Numbered from the stretch's first letter, positions 26,401-30,882 are shown. The stretch: 39,555 nt of DNA from Sulfurovaceae bacterium (GCA_016744315.1 JADGER010000003.1:1-39555); one strand, 5' to 3'. Numbers and translations: made by a program. The notes: a model not told the origin generated them from the sequence alone.

Positions 26401-28619
26401 ACAGTATGGTGTACTTTCATGGCAATGAAAAAATCATCTTCTTTTTTAAAAATAGCAACTTGAAAGAGTAGATCATTTTCTAAATCAAAAGGATTAAGTA
26501 CATAGTTAGTTATAATTGACTCTATTGCTTTGTTAGATTCTACCTCTACAACTTCTACTTCAAAATGGTTGTGATTTATTTTTTGACAAATCTCTCCATT
26601 TGTAACAAAAAGATTAATTTTTAAGGCTAAGTTAGCATCAAAGAGTTGCTTGAAAATGGTTTTGGTCTTTTGGATATCTAAGTTTTTTGTTTTCCAAATA
26701 GAGTAAGTGTTATAGAGGCTTTGATTTTCCTCAAGTTGACTAAGGGCGTAGAGTCTTTTTTGAAAAGAGGTGGCTTTTGGGGTTGAGTCCATTTTAGATA
26801 ATACAGAGGTGTTATCTTCTTTGTGTTTTCTTGGTAATTTATTGTCTTTTTGATTTGATTGATTATTGAGTAAATTGATAAGATGTGTTGTTAATTTATT
26901 GATATTGAAATGATCTAAAACAATAGTAGTTGATAAGGATGTTCCAAATTTAGTATTTAAACGATTGGTCAGTTGAATAAGCATCAAAGAGGTCATACCA
27001 ATATTGAAAAAATTTTGTTCATCATTTGGTAGAACACCTAGAAAGAGCTTGATTTCACTTTTGATAAAATCTTTGATGTTATCAACTTCAACAATATATT
27101 CCTTATTAAATCTCTTAATTCGTTCCTCTGCCTCTTTCTTTAGAACCCTCTTAAGAACTTTTCCCGTTTTACTTTTAGGCAAGTGTTCAACAAATTCAAC
27201 CTTGCTAGGTACTTTATAATCAGCTAAATTTTCTCTACAGAAAGTGATAATATCTGCTTCACTAACACTTTGATTTTCTTCTAAAATAATAGCTACTCTA
27301 ACTTCTTCACCCAATATGGGTTCAACTACTCCATAAGCAGATACCTCTTTGATATCAGGATGAGTATATAAAACTTGTTCTACTTCACTAGGATAGACAT
27401 TTTGCCCTCCAACATTTACCATATCTTTTTTTCTATCAACAATACTTAAGTATCCACTCTCATCTATCGTTCCAATATCACCACTGTGAAACCACCCCTC
27501 TTGAAGTGCTTCTTTAGTCTCTTTAGGAAGGTTCCAATAGCCAAGCATTATATTGGATCCTTTGATAGCTACTTCACCTTTTTGACCTTTGGGAAGCCCA
27601 TTTCCATGTTCATCAATAATCTTTATCTCGACTCCTCTAACTGCTTTTCCAACGCTCCCCTCTTTTTCTTCTATATTAGAGTTGTGACAAACCATTGAAC
27701 ATTCACTTAACCCATAATGTTCATGGATAGTAAGTTTAAATTTTTCTTGCCATCGATTAAAGATTTCTTGTGGTAAAGATGCACCTGCTGAAACAAATTC
27801 TCTTAAAGAGCTTAATTCAGTTGGTGTGGTATTTTCTAATAAAATATTATAGATGGTAGGTACACCAAAGAACAAGCTTACTTGATACTTTTGAATTGAA
27901 TATAGTACTTTTTTGATATTAAACTCTTTTTCTAAAATTAGCGTAGCTCCTGCTGATAGAGTAGAGTTTAATATTGCAATTTGTCCATAGTTATGAAAGA
28001 GAGGTAAAACGAGTATACTTTTATCATTTGTGCTTAAATTGATTTGATAAATAGTCTCTTCTATACTAAAGAGTATATTATTATGTGAAAGCGTTGCTCC
28101 TTTAGGAAAACCAGTCGTTCCTGAAGTGTAGAGAATCACTGCTGGGGTATTTATCTCTACATCTATACTTTTGAATAAAATAGAACTCTCTTTTATTATA
28201 TCACTCAGTACTTTATAGCTTTCCTGCTCTTCTTTTTTATCTATTACAATTATCTCTTCTAAATGAGGAAGTAGAGTCTTATCTATCTCTTGAGCTAAAG
28301 AAGAAGTTGTAATAATTATTTTAGCTTCACAATTGTTTAATATAAACCTTATCTCTTTAGATTTGAGAGTAGGATTTAGTGTAACTGCAATAGCTCCTGA
28401 CTTTAAAAGCCCAAAATAGGAAGTGATAAACTCTGGGGTGCTAGGAAGTAAGAGAGCCACTCTATCACCTATAGCAATATTAAATTGTTTTAATCCATTG
28501 ACTATTTGGTTACTGGTTTGATTGATGTCCTGATAACTAAAAGTTTCATTCTCAAAGATTAAAGCAGTTTTATTTGGCATTTCTTTGGCTATATTTTCTA
28601 AGTTTTGAGCAATATTCAT
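9939..28619 (-). CDS. NRPS1: CoA-ligase-like loading domain plus five modules ending in epimerase
   Basis: A 6226-aa synthetase. Rough order: acyl/aryl-AMP ligase 1-500 (LYTSGTTGFPKG, GKVLKR), carrier 512-584 (FFNIGMTSLM), C 607-1020 (HHTVFDGTS), then A-PCP 1030-1614, C-A-PCP 1627-2647, C-A-PCP 2660-3690, C-A-PCP 3700-4724, C-A-PCP 4737-5757, epimerase 5767-6207 (HHLIVDGVSWRIL) and a C-terminal tail TPSDIDADNLDIEALNNF like a donor communication region. The last PCP has GGDSI, typical before epimerases; the others have GGHSL. Hand-read codes: A1 DAADIGAITK, A2 DVSNVAAYVK, A3 DAKNAATDVK (unassigned), A4 DILQLGVVWK (Gly), A5 DIFNNALIYK (Ala; compare the McyA-type code). The start ATG follows AAGGACG, 16 nt after the lyase stop. 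The modules are strikingly alike outside the A-domain cores, indicating internal duplication or conversion. Confidence 0.96.
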   Translation of the reverse strand: MNIAQNLENIAKEMPNKTALIFENETFSYQDINQTSNQIVNGLKQFNIAIGDRVALLLPSTPEFITSYFGLLKSGAIAVTLNPTLKSKEIRFILNNCEAKIIITTSSLAQEIDKTLLPHLEEIIVIDKKEEQESYKVLSDIIKESSILFKSIDVEINTPAVILYTSGTTGFPKGATLSHNNILFSIEETIYQINLSTNDKSILVLPLFHNYGQIAILNSTLSAGATLILEKEFNIKKVLYSIQKYQVSLFFGVPTIYNILLENTTPTELSSLREFVSAGASLPQEIFNRWQEKFKLTIHEHYGLSECSMVCHNSNIEEKEGSVGKAVRGVEIKIIDEHGNGLPKGQKGEVAIKGSNIMLGYWNLPKETKEALQEGWFHSGDIGTIDESGYLSIVDRKKDMVNVGGQNVYPSEVEQVLYTHPDIKEVSAYGVVEPILGEEVRVAIILEENQSVSEADIITFCRENLADYKVPSKVEFVEHLPKSKTGKVLKRVLKKEAEERIKRFNKEYIVEVDNIKDFIKSEIKLFLGVLPNDEQNFFNIGMTSLMLIQLTNRLNTKFGTSLSTTIVLDHFNINKLTTHLINLLNNQSNQKDNKLPRKHKEDNTSVLSKMDSTPKATSFQKRLYALSQLEENQSLYNTYSIWKTKNLDIQKTKTIFKQLFDANLALKINLFVTNGEICQKINHNHFEVEVVEVESNKAIESIITNYVLNPFDLENDLLFQVAIFKKEDDFFIAMKVHHTVFDGTSANIIAENFKRLFLGQAIESTLHDYFDFTLEYEDILEQNISKQEKFWLNQFKTVPEALALPIDSPYPSVRSYEGGKEYFTIDTTLTQKLKCVAKNYNVSLNTLLFASFTILLNRISSQDDITIGVPVNTRGEKFHNSVGMFVNTIAMRVTLEENISIKTYLQEIQRTFLEALEHKEYPLEKLIEKLKIKRDASKNTLFDVMFAYEDGSARVLEELGFEEYTINSSLADFDLSLNIIDKGNQLVCDFDYYHKIFKASTIKRFVSYFFEILEEIQSDKQLSKVNVVSQEEINLLDSFNQTDKAYPKDKTIIELFEEQVKKTPNNIAVVYENTKLTYHELNQKANQLGHSLRENHNVKADTIIPIMLGRSEWMIITIFGVLKAGGAYLPIDPEYPQERVAFMLNDSSANLLLTDKENNQSGKKYGLDLGIEVIDVQELQYSNNVKNLEIVTKPNNLFYVIYTSGSTGKPKGVLIENRSAINIIYYGAEILNMSQESKVLQFASFAFDASIAEIFITLLFGATLITASKDKMLKDINGLVQKENINIVDIPPSLLNSIENIENLKTIITGGESAKVEDALKYSKTARYINAYGPTESSITATTYQVNPNKEYQTIPIGEAINNTKLYILNQENQRVPLGVSGELYIAGDGLARGYLNQPELTEKVFIKHSKLGRIYKTGDLAKYQEDGNIEYLGRVDDQVKIRGFRIELGEIENSILSFKGITEAVVLAKEQLLIAYVVEENNLNSDDSKNIIGGLKAHLKSKLPSYMIPSYFIELESLPLTSNGKIDKKALPQHNEADNSKVYIEASNETEKQLESIFCEVLKVDKVSMDDNFFEIGGHSLTAITTIAKVSKAFLVEIKLKELFLYNSIQGLAKLIASKSKVEHIEILPLEPQESYEISNAQRRLWVLDKMQDGSNVYNMPEALSFKENLNSEVLQESVKRLINRHEILRTNFKERAGEVRQVISKEVNTVVIEELTLEKDEVDVYLLKASTDIFDLEKDALITVKVINKNILFVNMHHIISDGWSIAIIVKELSELYTALDNKEEPNLKPLSIHYKEYTAWQNNLLKNEAYVEKHQSYWHEALKGHQTLEFPLDHSRPSSQTFEGSQLNFKLNTEQSRKLKSFSKESTLFTVILTITNILLSKYSNQEDILLGTPIANRGHEQLFDQIGFYVNTLALRTKLDNTKSFEENLSSITEKTLEAFEHQSYPFDKLVDELDLERDLSQNPLFNMMIILQNTEQNKLNFSNNETEIKVIESKSAKFDMTFNYMEIEEEIELNIEYNTALFNASTIERLFLNLETLIANISNTTVLNELNIISNEEQTLLESFNQTQKEYPKDKTIIELFEEQVKKTPNNIAVVYEERELTYEELNQKANQLGHYLRATQKIQADTLVPIMLDRSEWMIIAILGVLKAGGAYLPIDPAYPEDRINYILEDSQARLLLCDKVNYQQAEEYSNKLKVDVIEVEGNSNKEDSYKSSNTPIKNLNIINQASDLAYVIYTSGSTGKPKGVMVEHSGIVNAVLNQIEVYGMNDTVRLLQFTTFTFDVSVSEILTTLFSGATLVTAKKEKVFNQFNTIIKDYNINMVNITPSFLQSIDDKIEGLNLLVTAGESATVTDAIKHAKDSRYINAYGPTETFYVSMYQVNPNKTYKTIPIGKPLANTKLYILDQDQTQLPLGAIGELYIAGEGLARGYLNKPELTEKVFITHPKLGRIYKTGDIAKYQKDGNIEYLGRVDDQVKIRGFRIELGEIENSILSFKGIKESVVLAKEQQLIAYVVKENALNTKSNIIEELKSHLKSKLPSYMIPSYFIELENLPLTPNGKIDKKALPSVNEADNHKVYIEASNEIEEQLAGIFGEVLKLDKVSMDDNFFEIGGHSLRAISTIANVSKAFSVEIKLKELFIYNSIQGLAKLIASKSKVEHIEILPLELQESYEISNAQRRLWVLDKMQDGSNVYNMPGSLRFKTNLTISVLQESVTRLINRHEILRTNFKESAGELRQVISAKVNKVVIEELSIQEDEVDAYLLQAATSIFDLEKDVLIDVKVINRNILFVNMHHIISDGWSITIIIKELSYLYTALDNKEEPKLNPLSIHYKEYTAWQNNLLKDEAYLKKHQIYWHEALKGHQTLEFPLDHSRPSSQTFEGNYLNFKLNQEQSRKLKSFTKESTLFTVILTITNILLSKYSNQEDILLGTPIANRGHEQLFDQIGFYVNTLALRTKLDNTKSFEENLLTITEKTLEAFEHQSYPFDKLVDELDLERDLSQNPLFNMMIVLQNNEQSELNFSNNQTEVQAIDTKSAKFDMTFNYTEIEEEIVLEIEYNTALFNATTIERLFLNLEMLIANINNTTILNELNIISNEEQTLLKSFNETQKEYPKDKTIIELFEEQVRKSPNNIAVVYEERELTYQELNQRANSLAHYLIELGISTDDLVGVNVNRSLEMIISILGVLKSGGAYIPIDSSYPEDRVEYMIQDSKAKVVLTNKALKEKLTTLTNTTTIISIEEFNDEHIHYPIINPKVSVKKSNLMYVLYTSGSTGTPKGVMVEHHTFINLLQWYSETFNINESNKTLLIISFAFDASTKNLLAPLVHGGELILSDGQYYNPEHIIDLIDKHQITLINSVPSAFKPILNLLENKQNGYQALSSLKDIAFAGESLDINFFKRFLEVSNINIFNTYGPTEATDVTHYKQIDRVKQDISIGKSIPNTKAYILNQTQTQLPLGARGELYIAGDGLARGYLNQPELTNKVFINHPTLGRIYKTGDIAKYQEDGNIEYLGRVDDQVKIRGFRIELGEIENSILSFKGIKEAVVLAKEQQLIAYVVEGTDLSNDDSKNIIEALKAHLKSKLPSYMIPSYFIELESLPLTPNGKIDKKALPSVNEADNHKVYIEASNETEKKLESIFCEVLKVDKVSMDDNFFEVGGHSLTAITTIAKVSKTFSVEIKLKELFIYNSIQGLAKLIASKTKVEHIAILPLEPQKSYEVSNAQRRLWVLDKMQDGSNVYNMPEALRFKENLNMEVLQESVTRLINRHEILRTNFKERAGEVRQVISKEVNEDIIEVLELKEDEVNDYLLKSATAIFDLEKDALLSLKVINGNILFVNMHHIVSDGWSIAIIVKELSELYTALDNKEEPKLKPLTIHYKEYTAWQNNLLKNEAYLEKHQSYWHEALKGHQTLEFPLDHSRPSSQSFEGSHLNFKLNTEQSRKLKSYTKNSTLFTVILTITNILLSKYSNQEDILLGTPIANRGHEQLFDQIGLYVNTLALRTKLDNTKSFEENLSSITEKTLEAFEHQSYPFDKLVDELDLERDLSQNPLFNMMIVLQNNEQSELNFSNNQTELQVIDTKSAKFDMTFNYMEIEEEIVLNIEYNTALFNASTIERLFLNLETLVENISNTTVLNELNIISNQEQTLLQSFNQTQKEYPKDKTIIELFEEQVKKTPNNIAVVYEKRELTYEELNQKANQLGHYLRVTQNIQADTLVPIMVDRSEWMIIAILGVLKSGGAYLPIDPEYPEDRISYMLNDSKAKILLSDMKNRNKADTYSQTLNIQSVDVEALDYSTKGSLDDTNLEIINSSSDLAYVIYTSGSTGKPKGVMLTQSNVTSFTANMKKKFNIKERETIYAITTIAFDISVLELISSLLTNLTVVIASSNNLEENIKEIENNPIDIIQTTPTRYNALMDLNPQALKKVNKLLIGGEKLNKEVLSKLQTLDCELYNVYGPTEATVWSTVKRVDIGELNIGQPLCNEMAYILDQNQQELPLGAIGELYIAGDGLARGYLNKPELTKKVFINHPTLGRIYKTGDIAKYQEDGNIEYLGRVDDQVKIRGFRIELGEIENSILSFKGIKEAVVLAKEQQLIAYVVKGTDLSNDDSKNIIEALKVNLKSKLPSYMIPSYFIELESLPLTPNGKIDKKALPSVNEVDNHKVYIEASNETEKKLESIFCEVLKVDKVSMDDNFFEVGGHSLTAITTIAKVSKAFSVEIKLKELFIYNSIQGLAKLIASKTKVEHIAILPLEPQESYEVSNAQRRLWVLDKMQDGSNVYNMPEALRFKENLNIEVLQESVTRLINRHEILRTNFKERAGEVRQVISKEVNEDIIEVLELKEDEVNDYLLKSATAIFDLEKDALLSLKVINGNILFVNMHHIVSDGWSIAIIVKELSELYTALDNKEEPKLKPLTIHYKEYTAWQNNLLKNEAYLEKHQSYWHEALKGHQTLEFPLDHSRPSSQSFEGSHLNFKLNTEQSRKLKSYTKNSTLFTVILTITNILLSKYSNQEDILLGTPIANRGHEQLFDQIGLYINTLALRTKLDNTKSFEENLSSITEKTLEAFEHQSYPFDKLVDELDLERDLSQNPIFNMMIVLQNNEQNELNFSNNQTELQVIDTKSAKFDMTFNYMEIEEEIVLNIEYNTALFKASTIERLFLNLETLVENISNRTVLNELNIISNEEQTLLQSFNQTQKEYPKDKTIIELFEEQVKKTPNNIAVVYEKRELTYEELNQKANQLGHYLRVTQNIQADTLVPIMVDRSEWMIIAILGVLKSGGAYLPIDPEYPEDRISYMLEDSQARLLLCDTTNYAKTISELDTLNLNIIDIETFGKENNALDTNLESINSASNLAYVIYTSGSTGKPKGVMLTHSNLSSFTFWGLNEFKDTSFDLMYFATSYCFDISLFEIFFTLAKSKTIKVLKSGIDILNHLHKDKNIFINTVPSVVKLLLEEKANLSNVTTLNMAGEPIAKNIIDSLIDKEIDIRNLYGPTEATIYATSYQFKDTSKVLIGKSLSNNSIYILDQHQMQLPLGAIGELYIAGDSLARGYLNKPELTEQVFINHPNLGRIYKTGDIVKYQEDGNIEYLGRVDDQVKIRGFRIELGEIENSILSFKGIKEAVVLAKEQQLIAYVVEDTDLSNNDSENIIEALKAHLKSKLPSYMIPSYFIELESLPLTPNGKIDKKALPEVNQEESGKTYIEPKNENETIVIEAFLEVLTIKKISTEDNFFEIGGDSIKAIQITSKIASKGYKLDIKSIFKASSIKELATYLEKSTRVIAQISVEGAIELNPIQQWFFENSTPKNHFNQSVFFKMKESISEEILNIVIKKLQIHHDILRVNYPKNKKGEFNQINHAVDFPIDVEVVKLKSLESIEAQTDTFQASFNIEESSLMKVVLFKTEQEEDRLLIILHHLIVDGVSWRILLEDFNNAYNDYKNGLDIQLPLKTDSFKSYTVALNSYVKTIPIQLAYWQEVTNHELIVPCDNEVVIRLGKNRKSSNFTLSKEETRNLLEESNFAYNTQINDLLLTALSLALYRSFSMKEVLITLEGHGREEVLDVDLSRTIGWFTTAYPVKLAYHQEQTLEHQIKHMKESLRSIPDKGLGYGVLKYISKEALSYTPQISFNYLGEFDNSLNTELFEMARESAGASEGEDFTSEYKLDMNAIITDNQFSMSIAYDEFEFNEERIEQLTHYLKASLVEVVEHCQRKESTELTPSDIDADNLDIEALNNFLEIINKGI
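14450..17520 (-). other. NRPS1 module 4 (C-A-PCP), glycine predicted
   Basis: The code DILQLGVVWK matches the well-known glycine pattern DILQLGxxWK. The A-domain core is almost identical in protein and DNA to that of module 7 in NRPS2. The C-domain stretch around 16,700-17,300 is nearly identical to the corresponding stretch of module 5 one repeat (about 3.1 kb) away. Confidence 0.85.
17550..20640 (-). other. NRPS1 module 3 (C-A-PCP), substrate unassigned
   Basis: LCL-type condensation domain. The A-domain core is the most divergent of the seven (FDASTKNLLAPLVHGGEL, NTYGPTEATDV) and gives DAKNAATDVK. I know no matching code. The N-terminal part of this A domain (ELGISTDDLVGVNVNRSLEM) also departs from the near-identical version shared by the other modules. 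Confidence 0.7.
20680..23740 (-). other. NRPS1 module 2 (C-A-PCP), substrate unassigned
   Basis: LCL-type condensation domain (SNAQRRLWVLDKM, HHIISDGWS). A-domain code DVSNVAAYVK, with YINAYGPTETFYV at the A5 region. Ala at positions 301 and 322 recalls Phe/Tyr-type codes, but the rest does not match a known code. Confidence 0.7.
23780..26800 (-). other. NRPS1 module 1 (C-A-PCP), substrate unassigned
   Basis: The condensation domain differs from the others (SFQKRLYALSQL and HHTVFDGTS), as expected for one accepting the non-amino-acid starter. The A-domain code reads DAADIGAITK. The acidic residue at position 278 occurs in codes for basic or amide side chains such as Orn, Lys or Gln, but no known code matches well enough to name one. 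Confidence 0.7.
26870..28619 (-). other. NRPS1 loading region: aryl/acyl-AMP ligase and carrier domain
   Basis: The first ~500 residues belong to the CoA-ligase-like branch of adenylate-forming enzymes and not to amino-acid A domains: LFHNYGQIAILNSTLSAGAT, EHYGLSECS, HSGDIG and KTGKVLKR. The following carrier has the serine motif GMTSL. An A-carrier pair beside a chorismate lyase matches the FadD22/Rv2949c pairing in Mycobacterium, so 4-hydroxybenzoate is the favoured starter. A fatty acid or another aryl acid remains possible. Confidence 0.75.
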
Positions 28620-28635
28620 GCTGGTGCGTCCTTAT

Positions 28636-29241
28636 TTATATGTACTGGTTAATTGGAAATTTTTCATGGATGAGCATAATAGGTTTTTTATCCATAATGA
28701 TTTGATATGTGCGACAAAAGAATTGCTCTTTTATTAAATCTGGGTGTTTGATATTTGAGCCATCACACAAGTTATAACTTAAAATTTTACGACGACTTTC
28801 AATATCGTTACTAAGTAGAACTTTACCGATTCCACTGCCCTCTTCATTCAACATTTCGTTGATCTCTTTCGAAAATCTATTTGGTACTAAAAGAGAGCTA
28901 GCATAGGCGTAAATGGTTTGCGTTTCACTTCCTTGAAGTAAAACCGAACGAACGGTTACATTGGTTTCATCAGAAATCTCAAGCCAACTATGGTCATCTA
29001 AGCATAGATTTTTTTCCTGTTGGAGTACCACAATATTAATAGGCTCTAAACTATATGCTTCAATCGCTTTCGTCACAGTACCATCTATTGTCAATAAAAC
29101 TCTTTGAAAAGGCGTTAAACTATGCATATCTATTTCTTGGCTGGAAAGCAGTTTTGTATCTGAAGGAAACAGGTCAGAAAATTCGTTAAAATCAATATAA
29201 TTTGGATTGCTCTCATTGCATATCACTGATAGAGTTGGCAT
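28636..29241 (-). CDS. Chorismate pyruvate-lyase-like protein (DUF98/UbiC superfamily), probable 4-hydroxybenzoate supplier
   Basis: A 201-aa protein starting at MPTLSV. I chose this ATG (29241) over the ORF-track start 34 codons upstream because AAAGGAG lies about 7 nt before it and the extra residues are a low-complexity hydrophobic run. Family signatures are LLTIDGTVTKAIEAY near residue 55, an Arg in VTVRSVLLQG, YAYASSLLVPNRF, and a C-terminal MLIHEKFPINQYI. The Arg and the Glu of HEKFP line up with the catalytic Arg and Glu of UbiC (compare LLLTELFLPASPLY). Members convert chorismate to 4-hydroxybenzoate and pyruvate. As first gene of the NRPS operon, 16 nt before a CoA-ligase-type loading domain, it most likely provides the starter acid; a general ubiquinone role is unlikely here. 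Confidence 0.75.
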   Translation of the reverse strand: MPTLSVICNESNPNYIDFNEFSDLFPSDTKLLSSQEIDMHSLTPFQRVLLTIDGTVTKAIEAYSLEPINIVVLQQEKNLCLDDHSWLEISDETNVTVRSVLLQGSETQTIYAYASSLLVPNRFSKEINEMLNEEGSGIGKVLLSNDIESRRKILSYNLCDGSNIKHPDLIKEQFFCRTYQIIMDKKPIMLIHEKFPINQYI

Positions 29242-29300
29242 ACTCTTCTCCTTTGTATGTTTAATAAAATATAAAAGTTTAAATCGTAATATAAAATAAC

Positions 29301-29328
29301 ATTCTAAATAGAGAAAAAATTGTGGCAA
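29301..29328 (-). promoter_or_regulatory. Candidate sigma-70 promoter of the NRPS operon
   Basis: On the minus strand TTGCCA (29328-29323), a 16-nt spacer and TAGAAT (29306-29301) precede the lyase start by about 60 nt. Match is good for -35 and moderate for -10. It is the best candidate I saw ahead of the operon, but AT-rich DNA gives false positives. Confidence 0.4.
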
Positions 29329-29527
29329 GAACACTAGACTCAAGATAAACTATGTACTTGACTTTCTCAGTTTTTCATAAGAGGAAATATACAAATATAA
29401 AATAATATTTTGAAATTCTATCATAAAAATTAGCTAAATCCGATAAGAGTCACATGGTAAGTTAAGCTTAATAATCAAATAAGCTATAGCGAATAAAATA
29501 AAAAGATGAAAAGATGATTTCGAAGAG

Positions 29528-29683
29528 TTCAAAATGATTTTCTATATAATTCATTATCACCTCTCCTGATGTCATACAAAAGTATCCTCTTGCCCAAAAA
29601 TCTTTCCCCCAATATTTTTTTCTTAACGAAGTATTAAAAATATATGGGTAAAAAGTCGATGAAGTTTTAATTGCGAAGGCTAT
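29528..29683 (-). pseudogene. Remnant of IS200/IS605-family TnpA transposase (C-terminus)
   Basis: The minus-strand frame reads IAFAIKTSSTFYPYIF, LRKKYWGKDFWARGYF and TSGEVIMNYIENHFE. This is the characteristic C-terminal half of the Y1 single-strand transposase TnpA, including the region of the catalytic tyrosine (NYIENH). Reading upstream meets a stop, and the HUH-bearing N-terminal half is absent. After HFE the frame continues into non-homologous sequence. A dead fragment marking past insertion next to the NRPS operon. Confidence 0.8.
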
Positions 29684-29737
29684 TTACAAAGTAGGGTAGA
29701 ATTGGCTAAGGTGTTCAGATATAGATTTTCATTATAT

Positions 29738-30772
29738 TCATCTATATTTTCCTAAAATTATCTCTAGCTTATTATTAAGCTCTTTTTGTAACTCTGTGTT
29801 TAGTGATAGAGATATCTTTTTTATATTTGATAAGTTATTTTCAATTTTATTAATAACTAAAGTCTTCTCCACTTTCTCTTTGAGTAATTTACTTTGAAAA
29901 TATTTTTTAGCTTCATTGATACTCATCTGCTGAGCTAAAATATCTGTGACTATCATATCAAAAGAGAGATTATCAATATAAGTTTTAGATTGATATTGAT
30001 TAAAAACAAGAGCCATACCAAAAGTAATTTTACTGCTATCAAGTAGTTCTCTAATATATATATCCATATCCAATATAGGTAGATATTTAACTAGATGTCT
30101 CACTGAAGAGAAAACTTGTGTATCTTCAAAAATAGTTTCGACTCTAGGAGCTATCTCTTTGATTTTATCGTTTACTTTAATTGCACCTCTTTGAAAATTA
30201 TTGAGCTGATATAATATTTTTTTAATTTCACTTTGGTCTATATCTAACTCATTTTGAATAAACTCCAACATAAACCGTACTTTATCATAGATACTCAAAT
30301 CCTCTCTTTGTGTATTTTCATGTAATACAAGCATATTAAAATCTATAGGTGCTATTTTCTCTTTTTTGACAATGGCACTAATTACTCTCTCGCCATTATG
30401 CTGTGTTGCCAAGATTCGTCTTCTACCTGATATTTTGGTAAATGTTCCATCACCATTTTCCATCAATACAATAGGTTGAATAAGTCCATTTTTAGAAATA
30501 CTTTTTGCCAATGATTCTATCTTCTGATTATCAATCCCTGTCCTATCGTTAAACTCGGGCATAATTATTTTATTAATCTCTATGGCTCTTATCTCTTCTC
30601 TGTGTTCACTATTTGGCACAAATATAGCACTCGCTTCTATAGGAGACTTTGCTTTATCTCTACTCTTTTGTAGTTTTTTGAGTTTTATTCTATTGGAAGT
30701 AGAGATATTTTTGCCTTGTTTTTCTAGTTGAGCTATCTTTTTTTCAATCTCTTTTAACTCTTCTATAGTCAT
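29738..30772 (-). CDS. parB: ParB-family plasmid partition protein
   Basis: A 344-aa ParB/Spo0J-type protein that would bind centromere sites and work with ParA to segregate the plasmid. Residues ~60-160 hold the ParB N-terminal (CTPase/nuclease-like) domain: IESLAKSISKNGLIQPIVL, KISGRRRILATQ and LHENTQREDLSIYDK. A helix-turn-helix region follows, then a basic coiled C-terminus. The first ~45 residues are a charged helical arm (EELKEIEKKIAQLEKQGKN). AGGAGAAAAA precedes the ATG. It lies 85 nt downstream of parA on the same strand with two palindromes between them. Confidence 0.92.
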   Translation of the reverse strand: MTIEELKEIEKKIAQLEKQGKNISTSNRIKLKKLQKSRDKAKSPIEASAIFVPNSEHREEIRAIEINKIIMPEFNDRTGIDNQKIESLAKSISKNGLIQPIVLMENGDGTFTKISGRRRILATQHNGERVISAIVKKEKIAPIDFNMLVLHENTQREDLSIYDKVRFMLEFIQNELDIDQSEIKKILYQLNNFQRGAIKVNDKIKEIAPRVETIFEDTQVFSSVRHLVKYLPILDMDIYIRELLDSSKITFGMALVFNQYQSKTYIDNLSFDMIVTDILAQQMSINEAKKYFQSKLLKEKVEKTLVINKIENNLSNIKKISLSLNTELQKELNNKLEIILGKYR

Positions 30773-30788
30773 TTTTTCTCCTATTTAT

Positions 30789-30816
30789 AAATTTACCTAT
30801 GCGTGTAGGTAAATTT
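30789..30816. promoter_or_regulatory. Palindrome 1 between parA and parB (candidate ParB site or terminator)
   Basis: AAATTTACCTA / TAGGTAAATTT, 11-bp perfect arms around TGCGTG, beginning 17 nt upstream of the parB start. It shares the centre GCGTGT with palindrome 2. On the plus strand it is followed by a T-rich run, so a terminator reading is possible. Confidence 0.5.
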
Positions 30817-30852
30817 TTATTTTACTTATTTTAAGTATATTTCTACAATCTT

Positions 30853-30882
30853 AAAATCTAATCACGCGTGTGATTAGATTTT
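30853..30882. promoter_or_regulatory. Palindrome 2 overlapping the parA stop (candidate ParB site or terminator)
   Basis: AAAATCTAATCAC / GTGATTAGATTTT, 13-bp perfect arms around GCGT. It spans the last codons and TAG stop of parA. Its central CACGCGTG recalls CG-rich centres of parS-type sites. It could also attenuate parA-to-parB readthrough. Confidence 0.5.

Larger units (their letters stand above)
29242..29737. other. 496-nt intergenic region between NRPS operon and parB
   Basis: It holds the candidate NRPS promoter near the lyase gene and the IS200/IS605 transposase remnant listed separately. The remaining ~200 nt (29330-29525) contain no gene I can support. Confidence 0.7.

Noticed and set aside
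3294-28000. Many small plus-strand ORFs within the NRPS region (for example 13009, 16114, 22348)
   Set aside because: They are antisense shadows that recur because the NRPS modules repeat; their sequence simply mirrors the conserved sense codons.
29242-29343. Longer 235-aa start for the chorismate lyase-like gene
   Set aside because: The extra 34 residues are hydrophobic and unlike the family, and a strong ribosome-binding site lies before the internal ATG at 29241.
29360-29400. Plus-strand TTGACT near 29359 as a promoter
   Set aside because: No plus-strand gene follows for over 2.9 kb and no good -10 box lies at the right distance.
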